Source: Saprospiraceae bacterium
GTDB taxonomy: Bacteria > Bacteroidota > Bacteroidia > Chitinophagales > Saprospiraceae
Assembly (NCBI GenBank): GCA_022841745.1
Contig: JALHQW010000008.1
Location: forward strand, 76,074 to 140,073
Direction: 5' to 3'
Length of the DNA stretch: 64,000 nt
Within the stretch, counting starts at the first letter, position 1, and the number at the start of each line of letters is the position of its first letter. Shown here one piece after another: positions 1 through 7,756 of this stretch. The notes below the pieces were generated by a model. It did not search any database, was not told the origin of the DNA, and saw only the letters and a program-made list of their open reading frames with translations. The position numbers and the translations under genes were made by a program.

Positions 1-128
1 GCCACGTATCCACCATCTACTGAATAAACACCCTTCTTTTCAAGTGGACAGAAGTTGCACAGGTCATCGCCTAATTCTGTTTTTGACAACGCCCCTTGTG
101 TTATAATGGGGGGGGTATCCTCTTTCAT
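1..128 (-). CDS. Partial small phage protein with a CxxC motif
   Basis: An open frame starts with ATG at 128-126 and runs off the left edge. About 42 residues are visible, beginning MKEDTPPIITQGAL and containing C-N-F-C-P, which could be half of a metal site. Its ATG overlaps the TGA of the upstream GemA-like gene by four bases (ATGA), the usual sign of translational coupling in this operon. The family is not recognised. Confidence 0.6.
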   Translation of the reverse strand, partial: MKEDTPPIITQGALSKTELGDDLCNFCPLEKKGVYSVDGGYV

Positions 129-532
129 GCCGCCTTCTTTTTGCCCCCAATACTGGCCTTGTGTACCTGCTCCACTTGCGTCACCACCCGGTTCAGTTCC
201 GTCCGGTTCAGCTTGAAGAGGTCTTTCTGGTGGTGGTTGTTGCTGCCGATGCCCTTCACGAAGGCATTGATGCGGTCGAAGTCCAGCTTGCCATCGAGCT
301 TGGTGTAGCCCATCAGCCCCAGCAGGTGCATCACCTTGCCACGGCTCGGCTTCATGAGCCTATCCTCCTCGTTGCGCAGCCAGTGCAGCAGCTTGGCTGC
401 CTCGTGGCCGGTCATGTCGGCGCTGCTGCTGGTGCGCCCGTTCGTGATGGACTCCACGAGCGCCGCCTTCTGAGGCGTCATGTCCAATATCGTGAGCAGA
501 AGGTGGATTGCTTTATTTTGTTGTGGTTGCAT
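125..532 (-). CDS. GemA-like (DUF1018-type) phage regulatory protein
   Basis: 135 aa. The middle and C-terminal part (about residues 60-125) carries the pattern seen in Mu gp16/GemA proteins: a basic RGKVMHLLGLMGY segment, then FDRINAFVKG, then a Leu-rich segment with ELNRVVTQVEQV. GemA-type proteins modulate host gene expression and replication early in Mu infection. The gene lies in the leftward early operon and overlaps the next gene by ATGA. The assignment rests on motif shape read by eye; a profile search against DUF1018 would settle it. Confidence 0.5.
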   Translation of the reverse strand: MQPQQNKAIHLLLTILDMTPQKAALVESITNGRTSSSADMTGHEAAKLLHWLRNEEDRLMKPSRGKVMHLLGLMGYTKLDGKLDFDRINAFVKGIGSNNHHQKDLFKLNRTELNRVVTQVEQVHKASIGGKKKAA

Positions 533-607
533 AAATCTGGTTTTAAACAGGTTTAAAGAACCCTCCCAGCCTTGGCCAGAAGGGCCGTACAGTTATGAAC
601 ATCCAAG

Positions 608-680
608 CTCCTGTTGCCGGACTTGAACCAGCGCCGTTCGGGCTTATGAGGCCCGTGCTCTACCGTTAAGCTAAACAGGA
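608..680 (-). tRNA. Phage-encoded tRNA with anticodon CAT (Met or Ile2 type)
   Basis: On the minus strand the sequence folds as a full cloverleaf. The acceptor stem TCCTGTT (680-674) pairs with AACAGGA (615-609). The D arm is GCTT/GAGC with loop AACGGTA. The anticodon stem CGGGC/GCCCG holds loop CTCATAA (anticodon CAT). The T arm is GCTGG/CCGGC with loop TTCAAGT, followed by discriminator G at 608. The variable loop is six nucleotides, slightly long. CCA is not encoded. It lies in a 250-bp gap of the early operon. Whether CAT is read as Met or, after lysidine modification, as Ile (AUA) cannot be told from the sequence. Confidence 0.85.
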
Positions 681-779
681 TACCAGCGGTCGGCAAGTTG
701 ACCGCACATCTGCCTTGCGTTGGTGAAAGCAGCGAGGCCAAGCGGCCCCGCCCAGATGACCATTTTTCACCAAAAAAAA

Positions 780-1196
780 TCATACGGCCTTGAAGGAAGC
801 CGACGACTCCTGCACTATCTGCAACCCGGTCACTTGTAGTTGCGCCTTCAGCGCCGGGTCGGAGTCGAGGCTCGCCAGTATCAGCCCAAGGTCGAGCGTT
901 GCCGATTCCTTGATGTACATCTTGGGGAGTTCGGTGACGAGCTTGTTCTTCAGGGCTTCCAGGCGTTTGCCATCGGCGCCCACCAGCTTTGGCGGGTTCA
1001 GGCGTTCAACGAGCTTCACGAGGCCGCCCACTTCCTTTTCGCCGCTCTCCTGGCAGTACGCCTTCAGGCGCTCGATGACCTCTGCCTCCAACTCGGCCAA
1101 GTCCTTCATTTCCTGCCGGATGTCGAGCAGTTGTTGCGCATCCTTTGCCGCTTGCTCCGCTGGCGTCCGCTCAGCGGTGTTTCTTGATTTTGCCAT
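780..1196 (-). CDS. Phage early protein of unknown function, coiled-coil N-terminus
   Basis: 138 aa, highly charged. Residues 10-50 are a heptad-like helical stretch (EQAAKDAQQLLDIRQEMKDL...). A KLVERLNPPKLVGADGKRLE segment follows, and the C-terminus is hydrophobic. No family is recognised. Its place in the early operon, between replication genes and the GemA-like gene, is where Mu keeps accessory early functions such as Gam, but no Gam similarity is seen. The start is the first ATG after the preceding gene's stop. Confidence 0.7.
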   Translation of the reverse strand: MAKSRNTAERTPAEQAAKDAQQLLDIRQEMKDLAELEAEVIERLKAYCQESGEKEVGGLVKLVERLNPPKLVGADGKRLEALKNKLVTELPKMYIKESATLDLGLILASLDSDPALKAQLQVTGLQIVQESSASFKAV

Positions 1197-1215
1197 AACA
1201 GTTAAGATGATTTAG

Positions 1216-1632
1216 TTAAAAAAATACACGTCGGTATTGCCCTTCGGGGCTGCCGTCCATCCAGTCGCACATGGCGTTGAGCTTGCGCTCGGTCAGCCGC
1301 CACAGCTTCCCGGTGTAGGTGTTCGTCAGTTCCGGTTTCTGTGTCCTGGCCCAGCGTATGAGCAGGTACTGCTCGGCCAGTGCCTTGATCCAGAACAATT
1401 GGTCGTCGTCCACGAAGTCGAACACATCGGTGTTGGCGATGTAGTCCCGCAGCTTCACGGTGTTCTCGTAGCGCTTGGGATCCAGCACCCAAGCGGGCGG
1501 CCCCGTCAGTGCGAGCACCGATTGATGGCCCGTGCGGTGCGCCAGCTTGCGCAACTGGAAGTGGGTGCCAGCCTCCAGGTTCTGGAGCTTTGCCCGGTTG
1601 TTCGTAAGTTCATCAGTAGGTGTGCCTTGCAT
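1216..1632 (-). CDS. Phage early protein, unknown
   Basis: 138 aa with no recognisable family. It is rich in Trp and aromatic residues in the second half (LFWIKALAEQYLLIRWARTQ, KLWRLTERKLNAMCDWMDG) and looks like a compact helical domain. It is separated by 19-27 bases from its neighbours in the leftward early operon and is probably co-transcribed with the transposase genes. The third-codon GC bias matches the adjoining phage genes. Confidence 0.65.
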   Translation of the reverse strand: MQGTPTDELTNNRAKLQNLEAGTHFQLRKLAHRTGHQSVLALTGPPAWVLDPKRYENTVKLRDYIANTDVFDFVDDDQLFWIKALAEQYLLIRWARTQKPELTNTYTGKLWRLTERKLNAMCDWMDGSPEGQYRRVFF

Positions 1633-1659
1633 GATGTTGTGGTTATGTTGCGGGCGCTA

Positions 1660-2013
1660 TCAAACCTCCTCCAATTTCACGCCCAGGTTTTCAGATTTTA
1701 TGTGCCATTTGCAGCTTTCCGTATCGTGGTGGTACTCGTATGGGACGGCCTCCTCCGGCAGCCTGGCCGAGGCGAGGTGGGCGAGCCAACGGCGGTCGTT
1801 GATGTGCCACACCTGCCTCCACCATTGCCAGAAGGCAGGGCTGTCCTGTACCTTCTTCCTGTCTGTGGCCCTTGGGTATCGCTCACGCAGGTAGTCCTGC
1901 CCGATTTCCACCCTGAGCCAGAACAGCCGCTCCTTGTCCCAGTCCCTGCCCATCCACCGCAGCACCTCGGCCTCGGTGTCGGCCATGCGTTTATCCATTT
2001 CGGCGTTCGTCAT
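1660..2013 (-). CDS. Phage early protein, unknown, Trp-rich
   Basis: 117 aa from ATG 2013, chosen because it overlaps the preceding TGA as ATGA; a longer start at 2043 would intrude into that gene. The sequence starts MTNAEMDKRMADTEAEV and is rich in Trp, Arg and His (FWQWWRQVWHINDRRW). No family is recognised. It may bind nucleic acid given the basic aromatic composition, but that is only a guess. Confidence 0.65.
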   Translation of the reverse strand: MTNAEMDKRMADTEAEVLRWMGRDWDKERLFWLRVEIGQDYLRERYPRATDRKKVQDSPAFWQWWRQVWHINDRRWLAHLASARLPEEAVPYEYHHDTESCKWHIKSENLGVKLEEV

Positions 2014-2414
2014 TGCTTGACGGCATTTGTGATGAGTGCCCAAAGCTTATAGGTTAGGGCAGGGTTGGAGGCAGCCTCCTTTGCTATCGGAATGGTGACG
2101 GCAGCAGGGTGCTTCACGCCAAGACACTCCCGCATGTGGGCCACCAGCGATTTGTTGGTGATGGCCATCCCACCCCCCTTGACATCGGTAAGTGCATAGC
2201 CGTTCTTGTCGTCTTGGAACACGAACCAGTCCTTGGGCTTTCCCTTCTCGTGCCCGAGGGCGTAGCGTTGCCCCTGTTTCATCCCCATCAGTTCAACTGC
2301 CTGCGGGTTGAACCGCAGCTTTCCGCCAGCCGAGGCAATGGTGAGCGTCGGTTGCGGCTGTTTCTTCTGCCTGCCGCTTGGCATCGTCTCGTTGTTGAAA
2401 ACCAAAAGTTCCAT
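2010..2414 (-). CDS. Phage early protein, unknown
   Basis: 134 aa using ATG 2414, which lies 12 bases beyond the stop of the MuB-like gene; an in-frame ATG at 2438 would overlap that gene. It contains a Lys/Gln-rich N-terminal linker, then a beta-rich domain (TLTIASAGGKLRFNPQAVELMGM; RYALGHEKGKPKDWFVFQDDKNGYAL) and a helical C-terminus. No family is recognised. It sits directly downstream of transposase A and B, so a role in replication or its control is possible. Confidence 0.65.
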   Translation of the reverse strand: MELLVFNNETMPSGRQKKQPQPTLTIASAGGKLRFNPQAVELMGMKQGQRYALGHEKGKPKDWFVFQDDKNGYALTDVKGGGMAITNKSLVAHMRECLGVKHPAAVTIPIAKEAASNPALTYKLWALITNAVKQ

Positions 2415-2425
2415 GATACTGGTAT

Positions 2426-3349
2426 TTAGGCCCTCCACCCAGCGTCCCCAACGTGCAGGTCAACCAGCACCTCACGGGTGATGGCGGCGCCGCCGTTGCG
2501 TATGCTGAACTTGCAGGCGTTTTCGATGATGTTCTGGAGCGACCCGTAGTCCTTTATGTGGGACACGATGTACTGCTGCGCATGCTTGTCGGCGATGCCG
2601 TACTCCTCGCAGATGCCCCTTGCCAGCGCCTCGCTGATGGGGTAGAGCGGCTGCCAGTAGCCGATGCGGCGGTAGAGCTCCGGGAAGCCGTTCGCCTTGC
2701 GTGCCACGAGCCGGTCGAAGGTGTACTTCAGCTGCTCGGTGCCAGCCAGCACGATGCCGCCGTCGCCGCCGAGCTGGTCGTAGATTATCTGGAGGTAGAG
2801 CATCGGCGTGGTTTGCAGCTTCCCGGCGTCGTCGAGCAGCAGCACGGCCCAGTCCTCCCGGTTCCTCATGTAGTCGGTGATGGATCGGATGCGCTCGCTG
2901 GGCGTGGTGCCCGTGGCACGGCTGCCCATCAGGCTCTCCTGTATGGCCATCAAAAAGGCCGTGCCGCTCATGGTCTTGTCGCACAGCACGTAGTAGGCCT
3001 CCGGCGTGTTGCGGGCCACCCAGTCCAGGGCGGTCGTTTTGCCCGCCCCGGTGTAGCCCGCCACGGCCACCATCCGGCCGTCCACCCTCGCCTCCTCGCA
3101 CAGCGACGTGATGGCCACGAAGTTCTCCGTGCGCCGTATCTTCCACTCGCCGAGCCGGAAGTGGCGCAGGCACTTCTCCATCATCTTTTCGGACAGCTTG
3201 TCGAACTTGCCCTTCTTGATAGAGTCAATCGTTCCTTCGCTGACGTCCATCTTCAAGGACAGCAGTCGTTGGGTCATGCCCTCCTTGGCCAGTGCGCCCA
3301 GCACGAACCTTTGCAAATCTTCCTGCATGGCAGGTGTTGTACTTTTCAT
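2426..3349 (-). CDS. MuB-like AAA+ ATPase, target-selection partner of the transposase
   Basis: 307 aa. It begins with a HTH-like region (about residues 12-50, MTQRLLSLKMDVSEGTIDSI), followed by Walker A GYTGAGKTT at 98-106 and Walker B LLLDD at 170-174, then a helical lid. In Mu, protein B forms ATP-dependent filaments on target DNA, activates MuA strand transfer and gives target immunity. The gene lies 21 bases downstream of the DDE transposase, the conserved A-B order of transposable phages. The N-terminal HTH plus AAA arrangement matches MuB. Confidence 0.88.
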   Translation of the reverse strand: MKSTTPAMQEDLQRFVLGALAKEGMTQRLLSLKMDVSEGTIDSIKKGKFDKLSEKMMEKCLRHFRLGEWKIRRTENFVAITSLCEEARVDGRMVAVAGYTGAGKTTALDWVARNTPEAYYVLCDKTMSGTAFLMAIQESLMGSRATGTTPSERIRSITDYMRNREDWAVLLLDDAGKLQTTPMLYLQIIYDQLGGDGGIVLAGTEQLKYTFDRLVARKANGFPELYRRIGYWQPLYPISEALARGICEEYGIADKHAQQYIVSHIKDYGSLQNIIENACKFSIRNGGAAITREVLVDLHVGDAGWRA

Positions 3350-3370
3350 GGTGAAAAAAATTGTTGGTTG

Positions 3371-5389
3371 TTATTCTACGATGCTGCCGTCCGCCCCGTC
3401 AACGGGTATCAGCACGGCCCTTTGCCTTCGGTTGTTTGGGGTTCGTTCAATCGGCCTGCCCGTGGCGGCCAATATTTCGTCCAGCATTTCGCCTTCCATC
3501 CGGTTGCAGGCTTCCTTGTGCTGGTACATGTAGCTGTATTCCTCGAAGCCCAACTGTTCCACCGCTTCGTTGATGGCCTCCATTTCGTTGCGGCTGCGTT
3601 CGATGTAGTCTTTGCGCCGCCGCAGGTTCTCCTTCAGGATGGAATCCTCGCCTTCTACGATGTCCACCCTTGCCATTGCGAACTCGTGCTTGCGGGCAGC
3701 GGTGGCCATCCAAGCGCCGTCCTTGTAGAGGCATATCTCGCCCAAGTCTTCGGGGTCGTACATCACGGTGAAGCTGTCGTTGAGCCTGCGCAGCCGGAAC
3801 TCCAAGTCCTCGATGCCCGGCTTCGACTGCACCTCATAGGTGTGCTTCACCTTGCCCACTTCGATAGTGAGGCCGTCCTTGCTGTACCTCGCCGTCTTTT
3901 TGCGCTCCACCCAGAAGGCCGTCACCATCGTCAGGTAGTCAAGAGCCACCCGCTTCTCGTGCTGGTCGGCATACCGCTCGGCGGGCGTCCTGCCATCTTT
4001 GCCCTTGGTGTTGTTGTGCACCTGTATGAGCATTTCCACCTGCCGCTTTGCGCCTTCCCGGTCAGGCAGCTTGCCCTCCTTGTACAGCGACCGCAACAGG
4101 TCGGGGTTGGCCTTTTTCTCGATACTGGGGCTGGTGATGTTGCCGCCCTTGAAGTTCGGCAGGTGCCGCATGTTGGCCCCTTCCAGCCTCGCTATCAGGT
4201 TCTCTATCGGCTTCGCCTTGCCGTTGTAGGGCGAGGTCGGGAAATGCAAGTGGGCAAGCCGCTTGAACAGTTCCTGCGCTTCCTTGCTCTTGTTGCCGCT
4301 GGAGTTGTCGTACTGCAACTGGTAGGGCCTCATGCCCGTCTTGCGGGTGGCGTCCCGCATTGCGGCCTGCACCAGTGTGCTTGGCTCGCCGCTGCCCACC
4401 ATCAGCTTGTAGCCGAGGATGCAGTCGCTGTAAACGTCGAGCACTGCATAGCCATAGAGGCCGCTGCACGGCTGGCCCTGTTCGTTCTGGTACACCAGCT
4501 GTATCGTGAAGCCGTCGAGGCTCCACAAAGCATCGGCAAAGGAGGGTTTGCGCCTTTTGAAACTCCGCTCGAATTCTTTCCGAAACGCCTCCTTGCCGTG
4601 CCGAGACAGGAATGTGACCTGCTTGCATCGAACTAATACTTGCCTGACCCTTTCGGTGGTCAGCGTGGGCCACCCCCGTTGGGGAGCCTCCTGGTTGTAT
4701 ATCCTCGCCACGTCCTCGTAGGTTGGCTTCAGCGGGCTGGCGTACAGGTTCATCAGCCGCAGCTCGCCCTCGCTTGTCAGCTTCTGCCCGTTCGTGTTGC
4801 CGAACCGCCCGTTCACGAGGGCATCGTAGCCCTCCCGCTGCCACTGCTCCACCTTGCGCTGCAGGTATCGGGCGTTCTTCACCTTCAGCCCGCAGAGGCC
4901 ACGGGCGGCCAGCACCTTGGCCGCCTGCTCATAGTAGTGCGCCTTGCCCCTGAACCTGTCCAGCCCGTGGCCGGATGCCAGGGTGCGCAGCCACCCGCAA
5001 GCCTCCGCAAGCTGTTGCGCCTCTTCCAGCGTGAAGGGCGCTTCGCCTTTTTTCACCTTCCTGCCCAGCCAGTGGGCAAGGTCTTCCGGCGTGGCCCTTT
5101 GCCTCGCCTCGTCGCCCAGCAGTTCGGCGTGGTAGGCATCGGCCACGTTGCCGTAGCGTTTGGTTACCAGCCCTGCCACTGCCCTGGGCAAGCTATCGGC
5201 CACCACCCATTTCCGCCGTGCGTCGTCGGGGTCGGGGTGGTGCTGCCAGTGCTGGCTCTTGCCCTGCCTGTAGCGGTAGAGGCCCGTGTGTATGGCGTTC
5301 GCCACGCCATCCGCCGTGCCGTCCATCGCCTGGGCAATGGCCTCTACCGAGAGGCAGTATTTTTGTTCGATGCAGTTGAAGAGTGGCAT
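3371..5389 (-). CDS. Mu-type DDE transposase (MuA-like)
   Basis: 672 aa, about the length of MuA (663 aa). N-terminal DNA-binding modules (roughly 10-250) precede an RNase-H-fold core. Visible catalytic residues are Asp292 in SLDG, Asp361 in QYDNSSG and Glu396 in KPIENL, giving DD34E spacing. A C-terminal beta-barrel and basic tail follow, with a helical end likely to contact the MuB partner. The enzyme cuts and joins phage ends during integration and replicative transposition. It is transcribed leftward in the early operon. The end repeats at 31148-31188 are likely binding sites. Confidence 0.93.
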   Translation of the reverse strand: MPLFNCIEQKYCLSVEAIAQAMDGTADGVANAIHTGLYRYRQGKSQHWQHHPDPDDARRKWVVADSLPRAVAGLVTKRYGNVADAYHAELLGDEARQRATPEDLAHWLGRKVKKGEAPFTLEEAQQLAEACGWLRTLASGHGLDRFRGKAHYYEQAAKVLAARGLCGLKVKNARYLQRKVEQWQREGYDALVNGRFGNTNGQKLTSEGELRLMNLYASPLKPTYEDVARIYNQEAPQRGWPTLTTERVRQVLVRCKQVTFLSRHGKEAFRKEFERSFKRRKPSFADALWSLDGFTIQLVYQNEQGQPCSGLYGYAVLDVYSDCILGYKLMVGSGEPSTLVQAAMRDATRKTGMRPYQLQYDNSSGNKSKEAQELFKRLAHLHFPTSPYNGKAKPIENLIARLEGANMRHLPNFKGGNITSPSIEKKANPDLLRSLYKEGKLPDREGAKRQVEMLIQVHNNTKGKDGRTPAERYADQHEKRVALDYLTMVTAFWVERKKTARYSKDGLTIEVGKVKHTYEVQSKPGIEDLEFRLRRLNDSFTVMYDPEDLGEICLYKDGAWMATAARKHEFAMARVDIVEGEDSILKENLRRRKDYIERSRNEMEAINEAVEQLGFEEYSYMYQHKEACNRMEGEMLDEILAATGRPIERTPNNRRQRAVLIPVDGADGSIVE

Positions 5390-5426
5390 ATCCCTGTTTG
5401 TGTTTGGTTGCCGTGCGATGTGCCTG

Positions 5427-5528
5427 TTATTGTCCCTTGCCCTTTGCCGCTTCCTTGCAGCTTGCGTAGCTGGTGCCGACGACGGCCACCAACAGGGTGA
5501 TGGCCAACGAGATTTTGATGAGTAGCAT
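5427..5528 (-). CDS. Putative 33-aa exported or membrane peptide
   Basis: A tiny frame in the gap between the transposase and the 5580 gene reads MLLIKISLAITLLVAV then VGTSYASCKEAAKGKGQ. It has a Lys followed by a hydrophobic stretch of about 14 residues and a Cys after YAS, which resembles a signal or lipoprotein-type start, and then a short basic tail. No similar family is known to me. The frame is intact and AT of start and stop fit the operon, but so short a gene could be chance. Confidence 0.4.
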   Translation of the reverse strand: MLLIKISLAITLLVAVVGTSYASCKEAAKGKGQ

Positions 5529-5579
5529 ATTCTATGGTGTTGGGCGGGAAATACCAGATTTCCTGGTATTTCCCACGGG

Positions 5580-5852
5580 TTAGTTGATGTCGCTGGCGTC
5601 CGGTGCGGCCTTGCTCTTGGCGCTCAGGTGTTCGAGCAGCAGGGCCCTCAGTGGCCTGTCCGGTACTTGGCCGCAGAGCCGTATCATCTCCTCGTACCAC
5701 TGGGTGCCCGGCATGTGCCGCTGCCTGTTCAGGTGCGCCACTACCTGCATCATCACCGCATCGTCCGTGATGAGGCTCACCAGTGCGAAGAAGTGCATCA
5801 CCCACTGGAACAGCTCCGCCTCCTCGGCGTTGGCAGGTGTGAACTCCCTCAT
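5580..5852 (-). CDS. Phage early protein, unknown, helical
   Basis: 90 aa. Starts at ATG 5852, overlapping the TGA of the KilA-N gene as ATGA, so it is probably translationally coupled. The protein is acidic at the start (MREFTPANAEEAELFQWVMHFFALVSLI), then helical with LRALLLEHLSAKSK near the end. No family is recognised. Confidence 0.65.
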   Translation of the reverse strand: MREFTPANAEEAELFQWVMHFFALVSLITDDAVMMQVVAHLNRQRHMPGTQWYEEMIRLCGQVPDRPLRALLLEHLSAKSKAAPDASDIN

Positions 5853-6571
5853 AGCTCCAGGTTTTGCTGGGTGAAGCGGTCGCCGCTGGCCTTCACGGGC
5901 GGCAGCGGGCGGGCGGCCTGCATCCGCATCCAGTCCTGCCGCTGCCGTATCATGTGCCTGAGGGCCACCTCGCTTGCCCAGTAGCCGTAGCTGCCCATCA
6001 GCTGTAGGTGGTCGTGATAGACCTTCTTGATGTTCGGGCCCAGCTTCCAGCTCTCCCCCTCGCCGATGATGCCCAGCGCCCGCATCGTCAGGTTCAGCGG
6101 GTAGTAGTACATCCCGTTCATGAAGCGGCAGGGGTGCCCGTCCGGCAGCACCGCCTCCCAGTCAGGGTCGCCGAACTTCGGGCGGGCGGGCTGTAGCCGG
6201 GGCGCAGGCGCAGGCGGGGCGGCTATGCCCACGCTCCCCGTCCGCAGGTACTCCTCGAACGTCATTACCATCTTCACCCGGAAATCAATCTTCAGCCACC
6301 CCGCAAACTCTACGGCGATGTAGCGGTGCGCCCATGTGCCGCCCATTGCACCCCTTTCAACCCGCACCAAATCTGAATCACGAGAAAATCCCGTATTTGA
6401 TTTGAGCGCTTCGATGAAGGCTTTTGTGGAATCCAGGCGAAGGAAATCATGTGGGTTCTTCCCGAACGGCTTCGCCATTTCGGTGAGGTTCACCATGATG
6501 TCGTCGCCGTTGCTGGCGTCGAAGTGGATGGCGTTGCCATCGTAATCGAAACTGATAATCGAATTTTCCAT
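5849..6571 (-). CDS. KilA-N domain protein
   Basis: 240 aa. Residues about 1-110 follow the KilA-N pattern: ISFDYDGNAIHFDASNGDDIMVNLTEMAKPFGK, then DFLRLDSTKAFIEAL, and a WAHRYIAVEFAGWL motif near 80-95. KilA-N is a DNA-binding module of phage and virus regulators and antirepressors. The C-terminal 100 residues hold a Pro/Ala linker and a second domain with HPCRFMNGMYYYPLNLTMRALG and WKLGPNIKKVYHDHL, which resembles a second phage regulatory module. It lies second in the early operon, after the small HTH gene. Confidence 0.85.
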   Translation of the reverse strand: MENSIISFDYDGNAIHFDASNGDDIMVNLTEMAKPFGKNPHDFLRLDSTKAFIEALKSNTGFSRDSDLVRVERGAMGGTWAHRYIAVEFAGWLKIDFRVKMVMTFEEYLRTGSVGIAAPPAPAPRLQPARPKFGDPDWEAVLPDGHPCRFMNGMYYYPLNLTMRALGIIGEGESWKLGPNIKKVYHDHLQLMGSYGYWASEVALRHMIRQRQDWMRMQAARPLPPVKASGDRFTQQNLEL

Positions 6572-6644
6572 ATCTTTGCTATGAATTTTGAATGAAGCCG
6601 CTGCCGTCCTGAACCGTCCGAGCAGCGGCTTTTTAATGAATGCC

Positions 6645-6881
6645 TTAGTTCATGGCCTCCACGGCCTCGTCGATGTTGCGCTCCCGTTTTTTGCGCAGCG
6701 CCTCCTTCTCCCTCGCCAGCTTGGCGGCGGCCTCCATCACGGCCAGGCTCTTCCGCTTCCCGTTCAGCACCATGCTCACATAGCTCGGCGTCACGCCCAG
6801 TTCCCTCGCCACCGCCGCCGAGGCACCCCACGCTCGTATCGTGGCGTCCTTTATTTTTTTTACCTTGATTTCCTCAACCAT
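6645..6881 (-). CDS. Small HTH regulator, Ner/Cro position
   Basis: 78 aa. A helix-turn-helix is visible at about residues 20-45 (AAVARELGVTPSYVSMVLNGK), followed by a highly charged helix (LAREKEALRKKRERNIDEAVE). It is the first gene of the leftward early operon and faces the repressor at 7000, the position of Ner in Mu or Cro in lambda. It probably acts on the operators between the two genes. Confidence 0.8.
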   Translation of the reverse strand: MVEEIKVKKIKDATIRAWGASAAVARELGVTPSYVSMVLNGKRKSLAVMEAAAKLAREKEALRKKRERNIDEAVEAMN

Positions 6882-6921
6882 CCCTTTTTTGATTTATATT
6901 TGTGACCATTGGTTAACGATG

Positions 6922-6952
6922 CAAAACTACATAAAAAATGTAGTATTCCAAA
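6922..6952 (-). promoter_or_regulatory. Leftward early promoter of Bacteroidota type
   Basis: On the minus strand a -33 box TTTG (complement of 6949-6952) is followed after 19 bases by TAGTTTTG (complement of 6922-6929), matching the Bacteroidota consensus TTTG-N19-TAnnTTTG. It would drive the early operon starting at 6881. Operator 1 fills the space between the two boxes. Confidence 0.7.
6926..6944. promoter_or_regulatory. Operator 1 (palindrome)
   Basis: ACTACAT - AAAAA - ATGTAGT, a perfect 7-bp dyad. It lies between the -33 and -7 boxes of the leftward promoter, so a bound repressor would block the transposase operon. The arms share CTAC/GTAG with operator 2. Confidence 0.7.
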
Positions 6953-6975
6953 TTTCTACATAAAAAAAGTAGAAA
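6953..6975. promoter_or_regulatory. Operator 2 (palindrome)
   Basis: TTTCTAC - nine A/T bases - GTAGAAA, a perfect 7-bp dyad with the same CTAC/GTAG core as operator 1. The two centres are about 29 bp apart (close to three helical turns), which suits cooperative binding of repressor dimers. It lies 25 bases before the repressor start and may also serve autoregulation. Confidence 0.65.
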
Positions 6976-6999
6976 ATACCCAAAATATTTAGAAAACAA

Positions 7000-7530
7000 A
7001 TGAGAAAACAGCAGGGAGACCGATTAAAGCAGGTGAGGATTGAGCTTGGACTAAAGCAAAAGGACTTCGCCTTACAGTTGGGCATTACGCCCACAGCACT
7101 TAGTGAAATCGAAAATGGCAGGAATAATATATCTCAGCCAATCCTACGGAAGCTGATGAACCTTTACGGCCTCGATGCCAACTGGCTGGTGAACGGAGAA
7201 GGGCCGATGCGAATCAGCGACCCGGTAAAGACCATAACCAGCGTAGAGGAATTGAAGCAGCGCTTCCTATCGCAGTTCACGGCAGACCGCATCCACCCCA
7301 TGCACTTGGCCATGCTGGAGGAGGTGTGCGAGCGGGTGATGGAGAACGAAGTGGACGATGAGACAAGGTTGTGGGCGGTGATGTCGGCCTTTAGGACCGC
7401 ACATCAATTGATGGTGGATATGATAAACGGTACGCTGGAGGCAAGCGGGGCGGATACGGCGACCATCAATTATAGGGGGCAGCAGTTCATAATAAGGAAG
7501 GATGCGGCGATACTGAAGCCGCTACCATAG
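7000..7530 (+). CDS. Prophage repressor, XRE-family HTH
   Basis: 176 aa. An N-terminal XRE HTH spans residues 6-60 (RLKQVRIELGLKQKDFALQLGITPTALSEIENGRNNIS). The segment LYGLDANWLVNGEGPM that follows is typical of Bacteroidota phage repressors. The C-terminal half is helical and probably dimerises; no Ser-Lys LexA-type protease pair is evident, so induction is unlikely to use self-cleavage. It diverges from the early operon and faces two operators, which supports the role of lysogeny repressor (Mu c analogue). Confidence 0.85.
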   Translation: MRKQQGDRLKQVRIELGLKQKDFALQLGITPTALSEIENGRNNISQPILRKLMNLYGLDANWLVNGEGPMRISDPVKTITSVEELKQRFLSQFTADRIHPMHLAMLEEVCERVMENEVDDETRLWAVMSAFRTAHQLMVDMINGTLEASGADTATINYRGQQFIIRKDAAILKPLP

Positions 7531-7558
7531 TATATGTAACCAATAAAAACAGCGGGAT

Positions 7559-7756
7559 ATGACGAACCAAGAACTGATAAACGAACTGGGGCTGACGCAG
7601 TGGACGGCGATAGCCCTGCTGCGGCATTATTGCGAGCAGGTGGCGCCGCTGCTGGGCAAGACGGCGGATGAGGTCAGGAAGGAAGTGGTGGCCATCCGTG
7701 ACAAGGAGATTGAAGGCTTCAAGCGGCTGGCGGCTGGCGGAAGTCCTCCGGCTTGA
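7559..7756 (+). CDS. Small phage protein, unknown
   Basis: 65 aa, helical (MTNQELINELGLTQWTAIALLRHYCEQVAPLLGKTADEVRK...). It follows the repressor by 28 bases in the same direction and may be co-expressed in the lysogen. Its 3' end overlaps the 3' end of the convergent gene at 7719. No family is recognised. Confidence 0.6.
   Translation: MTNQELINELGLTQWTAIALLRHYCEQVAPLLGKTADEVRKEVVAIRDKEIEGFKRLAAGGSPPA

Noticed and set aside
1-125. Left end of the prophage
   Set aside because: No repeats like those at 31148-31188 are present and a phage frame continues off the edge.
533-607. Second tRNA next to tRNA(CAT)
   Set aside because: A TTCATAA loop-like string exists on the minus strand but no D or T arm and no acceptor stem can be formed.
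553-783. 76-aa minus-strand frame in the early operon
   Set aside because: It covers the tRNA on the same strand; the protein has no coding character.
2453-4636. 727-aa plus-strand frame
   Set aside because: Antisense to the transposase and MuB-like genes; His/Val/Leu-rich mirror composition.
5344-5805. 153-aa minus-strand frame overlapping the 5580 gene and the transposase start
   Set aside because: Out of frame with two better genes; low-complexity Arg/Gly composition typical of a shadow frame in GC-rich DNA.
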